Positions 1 to 7,940 are shown, numbered from the stretch's first letter. The stretch: DNA of 32,958 nucleotides from Flagellimonas alvinocaridis (GCF_004916895.1 NZ_SNTZ01000017.1:1-32958), one strand, 5' to 3'. Notes: generated from the sequence alone by a model not told the origin. A program made the numbers and translations.

Positions 1-1
1 C

Positions 2-55
2 AGAATAGATATAAAAGGAGAATCGATGAGAAGAAAATTAAAAAATAAAAACTAA
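2..55 (+). CDS. 3' end of IS21-family IstB helper ATPase (partial)
   Basis: An open frame entering from the left edge reads RIDIKGESMRRKLKNKN and then stops. The K-G-E-S-M-R-R tail matches the usual C-terminus of IstB, the AAA+ helper of IS21-family transposition. About 40 bp later come the 24-bp repeats typical of IS21-family ends, which is the normal layout of istB followed by the right terminal repeats. Only 17 residues are visible, so the call depends on the short tail plus the flanking repeats. The rest of the IS would lie left of the window. Confidence 0.55.
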   Translation, partial: RIDIKGESMRRKLKNKN

Positions 56-77
56 GTTTAACCCAAGGATAGATCAA

Positions 78-147
78 ATCTGGGCAGTTCGTTTGCTATG
101 GTCAGTTTTATCCGGCGAAGGTGGGTCAGTTTACCCGGCTTATCCAT
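78..147 (+). mobile_element. IS21-family terminal repeats (right end of the IS)
   Basis: Two adjacent 24-bp units lie at 97-120 and 121-144, each with the pattern TGGTCAGTTT-n-CCGGC. A degenerate unit at about 78-96 precedes them. Multiple short terminal repeats are a hallmark of IS21-family ends, where IstA binds. The outer edge is probably near TCCA at 144-147, about 22 bp from the stop codon of the ATPase gene at 169, so the IS sits just behind that gene. A similar array in the opposite strand orientation lies at 32814-32909. Confidence 0.65.
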
Positions 148-168
148 ATTTTGAGACATTCTTTTATA

Positions 169-2130
169 CTATTTCCAATTCATCTTCTGTAATCGAACCG
201 CATTCAGAATGGCTAACAAGGCCACGCCTACATCGGCAAAAACTGCTTCCCACATCGTTGCCAGACCACCTGCGCCCAAAACCAAAACCACTGCTTTTAC
301 ACCAAAGGCCAACCCAATATTCTGCCAAACGATGCGTCTTGTAGAACGTCCTATTTTTATGGCTCTAGCTATTTTACTTGGTTGGTCTGTTTGGATGATT
401 ACATCTGCGGTCTCTATCGCCACATCGCTGCCCAAACCACCCATTGCAATGCCAACATCGCTCGCTGCCAAAACCGGTGCATCGTTGATGCCATCGCCTA
501 TAAAGGCTACTTTAGTATTAAATTGTTTTTTCAAATGCTCAACTTCGTTGAGCTTATCTTCTGGTAACAAACCGCCTTTTGCAGTATCAATACTCATTTC
601 TTTTGCCACTTGTTGGGTTATGGAATCCTTATCGCCGGAAAGCATTATGATTTTGGAAATACCGGATTCTCGAATTTGTTTGATGGCTTCGTGGGCATCT
701 GCTTTCAATTCGTCTGCAATGATGACATAGCCAGCGAATTTGTTTTCAATAGAAACCATCACAACGGATTCTACAATGTTGTCGGTTTCAGATGGAACTT
801 CAATATTATTTGAAGTCATCAATGGTTTATTCCCAACTAAAACAATTTTGCCATTGACCGTTCCCTTTAATCCTTTTCCTGCAACTTCAGTTACTTTGGT
901 TGCCTGAAAATCTTCGCCATCAGCTTTGTATTCCATTATGGCCTTGGCAATGGGATGTGTTGATTGTTCTTCCATCGCCATCAGGTATTTCATCATTTCG
1001 GCTTCGCTCAATGACCCATTATTTACGACGACATTTTTAATTTTGAAAACACCTTTGGTCACAGTTCCGGTTTTGTCCATTACAACCGTGGTTACTTTTG
1101 TCATTTCGTCCAAAAAGGATGCGCCCTTAAAGAGAATCCCATTTTTGGATGCTGCTCCCAATCCACCAAAATAACCCAACGGAATAGAGATTACCAAAGC
1201 ACACGGGCAGGAAATGACCAAGAATATCAATGCCCTGTATAACCAATCGCTAAACACGTATTCATCCACAAAAAAGTAAGGTAAAAATGTTAACCCAATC
1301 GCCAAGAACACTACAATAGGCGTATAAATTCTTGCAAATATTCTAATAAACAATTCTGTTTTCGATTTACGTGCCGTGGCATTCTGAACCATTTCGAGGA
1401 TTCGTGCAATAGAACTGTCCTTAAATTCTTTGGTGGTTTCTATTTCAATTACACCGTCCAAATTTATGCTTCCCGCAAATACTTTTTCTCCCTTTGCAAT
1501 GGTATCGGGTTTACTTTCGCCCGTTAAAGCCGCTGTATTGAACGAGCCTTTTTCAGAAAGTAAAATACCATCCAAAGGGATTTTTTCGCCCACACGAACT
1601 TGTACTTTTTCGCCAATGGCAACGGTTTCTGGATTTACAGAAATATAATTTTTGTTCCTATAGACCAAGGCTTCATTAGGTCGTACATCCAGTAATGCCT
1701 TGATGCTTCCCTTGGCTTTTTTAACCGCGGCACTTTGGAACAATTCGCCCACGGCATAAAATAGCATCACGGCAACACCTTCAGGATATTCGCCAATGGC
1801 GAATGCCCCTATTGTGGCAATTGACATCAAAAGAAATTCCGTAAAGAAATCTCCTTTTTTAATACTTTCCCAGCCTTCAATTATAACTGGAAATCCAACA
1901 GGAATATAGGCCATAACATACCAAACAATCCTTATCCAATCGGAAAAATGCGGGAAAATCTCCAGATAATCAACGATAATTCCAGTTATCAGCATTACAA
2001 AGCTGAATGTAGCGGGCAAATAAATTTTAAAAGTACTTGCGTTGTCATTACTGTTATGGCTACCATCATTGCCAATGCAACAATTTTCGCTGTCATTTAT
2101 ATGCTGTGAATTTTGCTTTTTCTTTTTCAT
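169..2130 (-). CDS. P1B-2-type heavy-metal ATPase (Zn/Cd/Pb exporter, ZntA/CadA-like)
   Basis: This inner-membrane P-type ATPase would pump divalent soft metals out of the cytosol at the expense of ATP. Visible motifs are the actuator TGES, the membrane CPC at residues 308-310, the phosphorylation motif DKTGT with Asp352, a STHP histidine-proline motif, and GDGINDAP in the hinge. The last helices carry K and FADVG, as in the P1B-2 (Zn/Cd/Pb) group. At 653 residues it is short. It lacks a ferredoxin-like HMA domain and has only a Cys-Cys/His-bearing N-terminal tail (ENCCIGNDGSH). The start is the ATG at 2130, 33 bp after the stop of the YceI-like gene, so the two are probably co-transcribed. 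The family is certain; the substrate is inferred from the motifs. Confidence 0.93.
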   Translation of the reverse strand: MKKKKQNSQHINDSENCCIGNDGSHNSNDNASTFKIYLPATFSFVMLITGIIVDYLEIFPHFSDWIRIVWYVMAYIPVGFPVIIEGWESIKKGDFFTEFLLMSIATIGAFAIGEYPEGVAVMLFYAVGELFQSAAVKKAKGSIKALLDVRPNEALVYRNKNYISVNPETVAIGEKVQVRVGEKIPLDGILLSEKGSFNTAALTGESKPDTIAKGEKVFAGSINLDGVIEIETTKEFKDSSIARILEMVQNATARKSKTELFIRIFARIYTPIVVFLAIGLTFLPYFFVDEYVFSDWLYRALIFLVISCPCALVISIPLGYFGGLGAASKNGILFKGASFLDEMTKVTTVVMDKTGTVTKGVFKIKNVVVNNGSLSEAEMMKYLMAMEEQSTHPIAKAIMEYKADGEDFQATKVTEVAGKGLKGTVNGKIVLVGNKPLMTSNNIEVPSETDNIVESVVMVSIENKFAGYVIIADELKADAHEAIKQIRESGISKIIMLSGDKDSITQQVAKEMSIDTAKGGLLPEDKLNEVEHLKKQFNTKVAFIGDGINDAPVLAASDVGIAMGGLGSDVAIETADVIIQTDQPSKIARAIKIGRSTRRIVWQNIGLAFGVKAVVLVLGAGGLATMWEAVFADVGVALLAILNAVRLQKMNWK

Positions 2131-2163
2131 TTATTTAAATTATAATTTTATTTAAATTCACAG

Positions 2164-2715
2164 TCATTCCAATCTCAACACCAATTGGGCAAACTGCACC
2201 TCTATGGTATCATCGATACCCTTTATTAAGGAATCCAAACCAGTATTTGAAACCAATAATTGTCCGGTTGCACTTATCAGGCAGGACATACTTACTCCTT
2301 GTTCTATATGGGTAATGGTTGCTTTAAATTGTGATTTAAAGGATTTCCCTTGATAAGTAACATCTATCAGCCAATTAAAGTTGATAGGGTCGTGCCGTTT
2401 TGATAAAAAATCTTGTGATGGAATTGTGCCAGTAAATCGTAGTATTAAAGGGTCTTCCCGCTGTTCTAAAAGGGCATTGATTTTAGGACTATCTGTTGAT
2501 AAAGTCTTAAGGTCGAGTACACCATTGACCACTTTGGAATCATAATCAAGATATAGTGCCAATTTATGGCTTTCTGCCTTGACGGGTTTATTGTCAACCA
2601 AAGTCATCATCATAATATGACCTTCTTCAGTTGTATAAACTTTTTGGGCATTTACCTTATAATAACTAACCAACAAGATTATTAAAAAACAATGTTTAAT
2701 ATTCATAATGCCCAT
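2164..2715 (-). CDS. YceI-like exported protein
   Basis: This 183-residue protein has an N-terminal signal peptide (hydrophobic run followed by NAQ) and then a beta-rich body. The layout, with a D-L-x-T-L segment, an RFTG strand and alternating hydrophobic strands, recalls YceI-type lipocalin-like barrels that bind hydrophobic ligands in the periplasm. The match is by general pattern only. It sits 33 bp upstream of the P1B-2 ATPase gene and behind a terminator, so the pair probably forms its own unit. The start could be 2715 or the in-frame ATG at 2706, which gives a more typical signal peptide (MNIKHC...). No direct role in metal handling can be read from the sequence. Confidence 0.55.
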   Translation of the reverse strand: MGIMNIKHCFLIILLVSYYKVNAQKVYTTEEGHIMMMTLVDNKPVKAESHKLALYLDYDSKVVNGVLDLKTLSTDSPKINALLEQREDPLILRFTGTIPSQDFLSKRHDPINFNWLIDVTYQGKSFKSQFKATITHIEQGVSMSCLISATGQLLVSNTGLDSLIKGIDDTIEVQFAQLVLRLE

Positions 2716-2732
2716 CTTTACTTGTATAATTT

Positions 2733-2803
2733 AAAAAAGCAGCTTCTACTTTTGCTTTTAATGCTATTAATCATTTTGCTTTAAAAAGCATCATAAAAGC
2801 TGC
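2733..2803 (-). terminator. Rho-independent terminator between the STAS1/membrane-protein genes and the YceI-like gene
   Basis: Inverted arms GCAGCTT (2739-2745) and AAGCTGC (2797-2803) enclose further self-complementary AT-rich sequence. On the minus strand the stem is followed by six T residues (2733-2738). It separates the genes at 2875-3526 from the YceI/ATPase pair. Confidence 0.5.
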
Positions 2804-2874
2804 CTGCTATTAATTAAGTTTTCACTTAACTTATTTAAATAAAAAATTTCGCTCATTCCTATAACGATTTACCG

Positions 2875-3141
2875 CTACTTGTTATCTATATCCTTTTCTC
2901 TTTTACCGAAATAATAAATCAGCGCAACACTTGCACCTAATAAGCCAAACAGAGTGTTCTCAAAAATTTGATTCCCATTGATATTCAAAATTTCAATGAA
3001 ATTATTTATTAAATATTGCCACCAATTAATTTCATAATTCTGTCTGCTAAACGTGAAAATTGTTATTCCAAAAGGTTGAAGGATAAAAACACCTACTGCA
3101 AACCCAATTAAAATGGTAATAAGAATGTTTTTTTTATTCAT
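2875..3141 (-). CDS. Small two-helix membrane protein, unknown function
   Basis: Starting at MNKKNILI gives an 88-residue protein with a hydrophobic helix near the N-terminus (about residues 5-25), a middle segment rich in Asn, Ile and Trp, and a second helix near the C-terminus (FGLLGASVALIYYFG) before a charged tail. An upstream in-frame ATG at 3180 would add 13 residues and overlap the STAS gene by 14 bp. I prefer 3141 because the added residues are polar and precede a typical membrane start. It directly follows the STAS-like gene and is probably co-transcribed with it. I do not recognise a family. Confidence 0.55.
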   Translation of the reverse strand: MNKKNILITILIGFAVGVFILQPFGITIFTFSRQNYEINWWQYLINNFIEILNINGNQIFENTLFGLLGASVALIYYFGKREKDIDNK

Positions 3142-3166
3142 CGTTTGTCTTGTACAGTTATAAACT

Positions 3167-3526
3167 TTACAGGCTTTCAATCCAACTTTTGGCCTCTTCC
3201 TTTTGGTCTAAATTGAAATACTTAATATCGGCGTTGGTAAAAGGTTTCATAAATTGGGTTATCCAATTCTGCCATTTTTTATCTCCTACCATTGCTATTT
3301 TTTCATAGTCCGTGGCGTGGGCTGTGTCCATTTTCAGGTCTTCCCATAAACCAGGTAAATCCCAACCCGTAAAGTTGACCATCTCAAAATACCAACGGAC
3401 TTTCATTCCCTTGTCCAGTATAGCGTGGATAAGTGGATGGATTTTTTCTATATCTTCTTTTCTCAATTTTCCCGAAGCTTTTGTTGCAACAATATTTTTT
3501 TCTTTTAACTCGATTATCTGTAACAT
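3167..3526 (-). CDS. STAS/SpoIIAA-like protein (copy 1)
   Basis: This 119-residue soluble protein resembles the SpoIIAA-like (DUF3478) group: an N-terminal strand (MLQIIELKEKNIVAT), the WYFEM-NFTGW segment, then KIAMVGDKKWQ and a C-terminal FxxA-IKYF-Ax-W stretch. Related proteins have a STAS fold, but their biochemical role is poorly known. A paralogue at 6723 sits beside the P1B-4 ATPase and shares the W-Y-x-E-M, W-x-x-x-x-L, VG-KWQ and AxxWI pattern. Repeated placement beside metal ATPases suggests a metal- or stress-related accessory role, which is inference. Confidence 0.75.
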   Translation of the reverse strand: MLQIIELKEKNIVATKASGKLRKEDIEKIHPLIHAILDKGMKVRWYFEMVNFTGWDLPGLWEDLKMDTAHATDYEKIAMVGDKKWQNWITQFMKPFTNADIKYFNLDQKEEAKSWIESL

Positions 3527-3549
3527 TTTATATAGTTTTTAATTAAGTA

Positions 3550-3624
3550 TTATCCTTCTAAATCATAAAACCATTCTTCCGCCCTTATGATGCCTTCTGA
3601 TAATGATTTTTTTAGTTCTGTCAT
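3550..3624 (-). CDS. Possible 24-residue micro-ORF
   Basis: In the gap between the first Fur gene and the STAS gene a short frame reads MTELKKSLSEGIIRAEEWFYDLEG and then stops. The composition looks protein-like (amphipathic helix plus WFYD). It ends 23 bp before the STAS start. It could be a small protein, a leader peptide or a remnant of a longer gene. The evidence is only an open frame of 25 codons. Confidence 0.22.
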   Translation of the reverse strand: MTELKKSLSEGIIRAEEWFYDLEG

Positions 3625-3704
3625 ATTTTGTAGTTAAAGAGGGTGGAAGAAACCTGAACTGGACCATTGGGCGCAAGGGTTCAAGGTTCAAGTACTCCCA
3701 CCTG

Positions 3705-4139
3705 TTATTTTTTTCTGCATTTTTCACAAATTCCTTTCAATACAAGGTTCACATCGTTCACTTCATAATCGTCTGGCAAGCTTTCTTCCGATATTTTATT
3801 TGGTAAACAGATTGTTTTCCTACAATCGGTACAATGAAAGTGCATATGTAAATCTGTACCGTATTTACCTTTGGCATTTTCATCAGAAATCGCATATTTT
3901 GACACCCCGACACCATCATTAATCTGATGAATCAACCCTTTATCCTCAAAAATCTTGAGATTGCGATAAAAGGTCGTTCTGTTGGCTGTTTTATTGGTTT
4001 CGCTCTTTTGAACAAAGGCTTTTTTTAAATCGGAAAAGGACACGGCACTTTGTTTCCTTTTCAGGAACTTGTATATCTTCGACCTCATTTGAGTAGGTCG
4101 AATCCCTTTAGCCAATAATGTTTTTTCCGTCTTTGTCAT
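3705..4139 (-). CDS. Fur-family metal-responsive repressor (copy 1)
   Basis: At 144 residues this is standard size for the Fur/Zur/PerR family. The N-terminal winged helix begins with LLAKGIRPTQMRSKIYKFL, and the linker contains TTFYRNLKIFEDKGLIHQI, typical of Fur recognition helices. The C-terminal part has H-x-H-F-H-C-x2-C and a final C-x2-C, the structural zinc site. It lies 45 bp downstream of the P1B-4 ATPase gene and is probably last in that operon. The Zur-like character and the control of neighbouring efflux genes are inferred from context; no binding site was proven. The C-terminal CEKCRKK matches the second copy at 7115. Confidence 0.88.
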   Translation of the reverse strand: MTKTEKTLLAKGIRPTQMRSKIYKFLKRKQSAVSFSDLKKAFVQKSETNKTANRTTFYRNLKIFEDKGLIHQINDGVGVSKYAISDENAKGKYGTDLHMHFHCTDCRKTICLPNKISEESLPDDYEVNDVNLVLKGICEKCRKK

Positions 4140-4184
4140 TTAATATTCTTTCAAAAAACCAGGTTCTTCTATGTCCCAATTTTT

Positions 4185-6713
4185 CTAATCTTTTTTATAA
4201 GCCAAAAGGCGCAGAGCATTGGCCACGACTACCAAGGTAGACCCCTCGTGAAACGCAACGGCAACCCCTATATTTGCCCAACTCAAAATGGTAGCCGGTA
4301 TCAAAAGTGCCACAACCCCAAGGCTTACCCAAAGGTTCTGCTTGATTATGGCCTTTGCCTTCCTGCTCAAACCTATGGCAAAGGGCAGGGTTTCCAGTTT
4401 ATCGGCCATTAGGGCAATGTCAGCCGTTTCCAATGCCACATCACTGCCCGCTGCACCCATTGCGATTCCTACGGTGCTGTTTGCCATTGCAGGGGCATCG
4501 TTCACACCGTCGCCAACCATTGCGACTTTGGATTCCTGTTCTTTTAATTTTTTAATGGCATCTACCTTTTCCTCTGGCAACAGGCTTCCCCAAGCATCGG
4601 TCAATCCAATTTCTTTAGCAACGGCATCGGCAACCTTTTGATTATCGCCAGTTAGCATTATCATCCGCTTAATACCGATTTCCTTTAATTTTTTAAGGGT
4701 TTCCTTGGCCGCTTCCCGTGGGGTATCCATCAGGGCGATGATACCTATATATTCTTTGTTCCTTCTTATGAGCATTGTGGTATTTCCACCACCTTCAAGT
4801 TCTTTTACTTTATTCGATATTTCTTCGGATGGTATTGCTTCATCGAGGTCTTCGTACAAGTCAAGGTTTCCAATATAGATTTTATCCTTGCCAAAGGACG
4901 CTTTGATACCTTTTCCTAGAACCGCTTCCAAATCTGACGCATCGGTAATATCAGTACCTTTCAGACGCTCTTTCCCATCCCTTACGACGGCTTTGGCCAA
5001 AGGGTGGTCGCTCAAGTTTTCAACGGCAACGGCTATCTTTAACAGTTCATTTTCTTCAATATTTCCCAGTGGTACTACTTCGGTAAGTTTGGGCTTGCCT
5101 TCGGTAAGCGTGCCCGTTTTATCAAAAGCCAAAGCGGTAATGACCCCTAAATCCTCAAGTGGTCGCCCACCTTTGATAAGTACACCGCCCCGTGCTGCCC
5201 GTGCCACACCGCTTAATACCGCACTTGGTGTTGAAATGGCGAGTGCACAGGGGCTGGCAGCTACCAATACTGCCATTGCACGGTAAAAACTGGCACTAAA
5301 CGGTTCATCAATGACCAAAAAGGCAAAGAGTAGGATACTAACCAATATCAGTACGGATGGTACAAAATATTTTTCAAACTTGTCGGTCAACAGTTGGGTA
5401 GGGGATTTCTGGGTCTGTGCCTCGTTGACCAATTTGACCAGTCGGGACAGCGTAGAGTCTTTGGCTTCTTTGATTACCTTTATTTCCAGAGTATTATTAC
5501 CGTTGATAGTTCCAGCAAAAACGCGGTTTTCGTCCTTGATATCATCGTCTGCTGAATAGTCCTTGCCCGTATCTTCCACAGGAATTTTGTCCACAGGTAC
5601 ACTTTCCCCTGTGATAGGTGCTTGGTTGACACTGCTTTTTCCTTTGACCACAACACCATCGGCAGATATTTTACTGTTGGGCTTGACCACAATGATATCA
5701 CCTATAATTAATTTTTCAATCCCGACTTCTTCTGTCTTGCCATCTTTTTTGAGCAATGCCGTTTTTGGTGCCAAATCTGCCAGTGCCGCAATGGACTTTC
5801 GGGCCTTTTCCATTGCATAATGTTCAAGGGCGTGCCCCAAACTAAACAGGAACAATAACAATGCACCTTCTGCCCATTCTCCCAGAATGGCGGCACCAAT
5901 GGCGGCAACCAACATTAAGAAGTCAATTTCAAAACCGCCTTTGGCGACGGTCTGTACTGCTTCCTTGGCCGTAAAGAAACCACCGAAAAAGTAAGCGCCA
6001 ATGTATAAAGTAAGACTGACCCAATCTGGGATGGATTCCACATAGGAAAGGCCGAAACCTATTCCGAGAAGTGCCCCACAGATAATGGAAAAAATGAGCT
6101 CCGTATTTTTACCGAAAATACCACCGTGGGCGTGCTCTTCTCCTTCCTCGTGGGTCTCGCCTTCTTTGTACTCGTGTCCCTCTGTGGAAGTTTGCTCTTT
6201 AGTCTCTTCCTTCTTTGAACGCTCCTGTTTTTTGGATGCTTTGGTGTAATCATTTTCGTTTGAAGCACTGCGTTGAACCTGAAGGTCTTCCTTTTCAATT
6301 TGTTTGCTTATTTCATCAAAATTTGTTTGCTTTTTATCAAACTCAAGTCGTACCATTCCAGAGCCTGAAACGGAAGCTTCCAAAACTCCATTGATTGCCA
6401 AAAGGCTTTTCTCTATGGAACGAGCCTGTCTTGTGTGTCTGATTCCTTTAACTTCAATGAGCAAATGCCCGTATTTTTCGGTAATCTCGGCACCAGTACT
6501 TTCGGCGAGGGATTGAATGCGGTCGATGGAAATGATATCTGGGTCATAATGAAAACAGAGCTGTGGCACATTAGCTCCGTTTGCATCGGCAATGTGCACT
6601 TTTTCGATGCCCTCTTTAGCTTGTAGTTTTTGAATAAGCCTTTCAACACAAGAATCTTTTTCGTTAGGAACTTGCGGAAGGATGACCGGTATTTTTAGTT
6701 GTAGTTTTTCCAT
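4185..6713 (-). CDS. P1B-4-type metal ATPase with degenerate HMA domains and His-rich linker
   Basis: This 842-residue inner-membrane ATPase has an SPC motif (residues 487-489), phosphorylated Asp531 in DKTGT, a TGES actuator motif, SDHP, and GDGVNDAP. The last helix carries HEGST. SPC plus HEG(S/G)T defines the P1B-4 group, linked to Co, Zn, Fe and other divalent metals. About 150 N-terminal residues look like two ferredoxin-like HMA folds but have no CxxC. Next comes an acidic His-rich linker (HEYKEGETHEEGEEHAHGG) before the first helix. P1B-4 pumps usually lack N-terminal metal domains, so this layout is unusual. The gene starts 9 bp after the STAS2 stop and is followed by the first Fur gene. 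Confidence 0.92.
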   Translation of the reverse strand: MEKLQLKIPVILPQVPNEKDSCVERLIQKLQAKEGIEKVHIADANGANVPQLCFHYDPDIISIDRIQSLAESTGAEITEKYGHLLIEVKGIRHTRQARSIEKSLLAINGVLEASVSGSGMVRLEFDKKQTNFDEISKQIEKEDLQVQRSASNENDYTKASKKQERSKKEETKEQTSTEGHEYKEGETHEEGEEHAHGGIFGKNTELIFSIICGALLGIGFGLSYVESIPDWVSLTLYIGAYFFGGFFTAKEAVQTVAKGGFEIDFLMLVAAIGAAILGEWAEGALLLFLFSLGHALEHYAMEKARKSIAALADLAPKTALLKKDGKTEEVGIEKLIIGDIIVVKPNSKISADGVVVKGKSSVNQAPITGESVPVDKIPVEDTGKDYSADDDIKDENRVFAGTINGNNTLEIKVIKEAKDSTLSRLVKLVNEAQTQKSPTQLLTDKFEKYFVPSVLILVSILLFAFLVIDEPFSASFYRAMAVLVAASPCALAISTPSAVLSGVARAARGGVLIKGGRPLEDLGVITALAFDKTGTLTEGKPKLTEVVPLGNIEENELLKIAVAVENLSDHPLAKAVVRDGKERLKGTDITDASDLEAVLGKGIKASFGKDKIYIGNLDLYEDLDEAIPSEEISNKVKELEGGGNTTMLIRRNKEYIGIIALMDTPREAAKETLKKLKEIGIKRMIMLTGDNQKVADAVAKEIGLTDAWGSLLPEEKVDAIKKLKEQESKVAMVGDGVNDAPAMANSTVGIAMGAAGSDVALETADIALMADKLETLPFAIGLSRKAKAIIKQNLWVSLGVVALLIPATILSWANIGVAVAFHEGSTLVVVANALRLLAYKKD

Positions 6714-6722
6714 TTTTTATTT

Positions 6723-7070
6723 TTATTTTATCCACTCTTTGGCATCGTCTTTTTCTTCGGTCTTATAAAATTTTATATGGGCTTCTGAAAAAGGAAGCAA
6801 TACCTCGGTAAATTGCTCTTGCCATTTAACGCTACCCACCAAAGCAACACGCTTTAAATGCTTTTCATTCGGAAGATTTAATTCAATAACCTTCCAATAG
6901 GCACTTACCGTCCAGCCTTCAAAATTTTGCATTTCAATGTACCAGAACACTTCCTGATATGCATTTATGTGTTCTGTTAAGACCGGTATCAAGTTTTCAT
7001 AATCCTTGGCATCCAGCTTATTCTCTGCTACCATATATACCGTAGCCTCTTTTTTATAGATTGTTATCAT
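6723..7070 (-). CDS. STAS/SpoIIAA-like protein (copy 2)
   Basis: A 115-residue paralogue of the protein at 3167. Shared features are a short N-terminal strand, F-W-Y-I-E-M-Q-N-F-E-G-W, RVALVGSVKWQ, an FSEAHIKFY strand and AKEWI at the C-terminus. It belongs to the SpoIIAA-like/DUF3478 group with a predicted STAS fold. It lies between the second Fur gene (44 bp away) and the P1B-4 ATPase gene (9 bp), so it is almost certainly co-transcribed with the pump. Biochemical function is unknown. Confidence 0.75.
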   Translation of the reverse strand: MITIYKKEATVYMVAENKLDAKDYENLIPVLTEHINAYQEVFWYIEMQNFEGWTVSAYWKVIELNLPNEKHLKRVALVGSVKWQEQFTEVLLPFSEAHIKFYKTEEKDDAKEWIK

Positions 7071-7114
7071 TGCTAATTATTTATAAATGATAATTGAATT
7101 TAAAAACCAAAGGT

Positions 7115-7537
7115 TTAATCCAAATTGCCACTGCATTTTTCGCAGATACCCTTTACCACCAAGTTGATATCCTCGGTAATATAACCATCAGGCAAGTTGA
7201 TATGAGGGATTTTATGTTCTGTTAAACAGACCGTCTCATTACAATTGTTGCAATGAAAGTGCAAATGAAGGTCGTTGCCGACCTCGCATTCACAATTTTC
7301 TTCGCAAAGGGCGTATTTTATAATTCCTGTCCCATCCTCGATTTGATGCACAATACCTTTTTCTTCAAACGCTTTCATAGTCCTAAATAGGGTACTTCTT
7401 TCACTGACCTTAAAATCCTTTTCCAAGTCGCCAAGGCTGATGGCAACATTCAACTCTGCCAACCGCTTATAGGTCATAAGGCGCATAGCTGTAGGCCGTA
7501 TTCCTTTGCTTTCTAAAAATTGAACTATTTTTTCCAT
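7115..7537 (-). CDS. Fur-family metal-responsive repressor (copy 2)
   Basis: This 140-residue protein has the Fur winged helix (ESKGIRPTAMRLMTYKRL, then RSTLFRTMKAFEEKGIVHQIEDG). Its metal domain contains LHLHFHCNNC and a final GICEKC, giving two CxxC pairs for structural zinc. An insertion rich in Cys and Glu (CEENCECEVG) replaces the Lys-rich stretch of copy 1. The two Fur proteins share much of the DNA-binding and Cys motifs, so they are diverged paralogues. It lies 16 bp after the PII-like gene and precedes the STAS2/ATPase genes. Autoregulation of this operon is likely but inferred. Confidence 0.88.
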   Translation of the reverse strand: MEKIVQFLESKGIRPTAMRLMTYKRLAELNVAISLGDLEKDFKVSERSTLFRTMKAFEEKGIVHQIEDGTGIIKYALCEENCECEVGNDLHLHFHCNNCNETVCLTEHKIPHINLPDGYITEDINLVVKGICEKCSGNLD

Positions 7538-7553
7538 TTGTTTAAAAAGAGGT

Positions 7554-7892
7554 TTACAGGTCGTGCCGTTTTAAGGAATCTCCTGTTTTAATCTGAAAGG
7601 CATCTTCAATATTTGCTATATAAATAATACCATCTCCAGGCCCGTCGGTTTTGGCGTTGGCTATAATTGTTTCAATGGCCGCTTGGGCTTCCTCATTTTG
7701 ACAGACCAATTCCAATTTTACCACAGGACTATCTGTTACGTGAAAATCTAGCGACGGTCTTGCACCTTTTGCCTTGAATGCGCCCGTGCCTTCTGCTTGT
7801 GAAAGGGTCATACTTTCAAATCCATTGTCAGAAAGTGCTTCAATGACTCTTTGGATTCGGTTCGGTTTTATAAATGCTTTTATTTCTTTCAT
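7554..7892 (-). CDS. PII-like (GlnB superfamily) protein of the metal-efflux-linked type
   Basis: At 112 residues this matches PII proteins in length and pattern: MKEIKAFIKPNRIQRVIEAL at the N-terminus, VKLELVCQNEEAQAAIETI in the second half, and the GDGIIYI signature before a C-terminal ITG-type tail (IKTGDSLKRHDL). The T-loop segment (GTGAFKAKGARPSLDF) lacks the uridylylated tyrosine of classic GlnB. A PII subgroup encoded beside CzcA-type pumps is known (PII-NG), and this context fits it. No glutamine synthetase, amtB or glnD gene is nearby. It heads the Fur2/STAS2/ATPase operon and follows the CzcB gene by 246 bp. Ligand and partner are unknown. Confidence 0.82.
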   Translation of the reverse strand: MKEIKAFIKPNRIQRVIEALSDNGFESMTLSQAEGTGAFKAKGARPSLDFHVTDSPVVKLELVCQNEEAQAAIETIIANAKTDGPGDGIIYIANIEDAFQIKTGDSLKRHDL

Positions 7893-7924
7893 CTGTTGAT
7901 ATTTATTTGTTTTTTAATGGTCAT

Positions 7925-7940
7925 ATGTAATTACTCACAT
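7925..7940. promoter_or_regulatory. Imperfect palindrome upstream of the PII/Fur operon (weak operator candidate)
   Basis: ATGTAATTACTCACAT lies 33-48 bp upstream of the PII start. Its half-sites match at 6 of 8 positions and it overlaps AT-rich sequence where a promoter would be expected. Two Fur-type repressors are encoded just downstream, so it is a plausible binding site, but no consensus for these proteins is known to me and no good -7 box was found. Confidence 0.2.

Noticed and set aside
93..344. Open frame starting in the IS21 repeats (83 residues)
   Set aside because: It runs through terminal repeats and then antisense to the end of the ATPase gene; it has no protein-like pattern.
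3603..3806. 67-residue plus-strand frame
   Set aside because: Most of it overlaps the 3' end of the Fur gene in antisense; the hydrophobic composition comes from AT-rich sequence.
4888..5286. 132-residue plus-strand frame inside the P1B-4 ATPase gene
   Set aside because: Antisense shadow of a strongly supported gene; no independent features.
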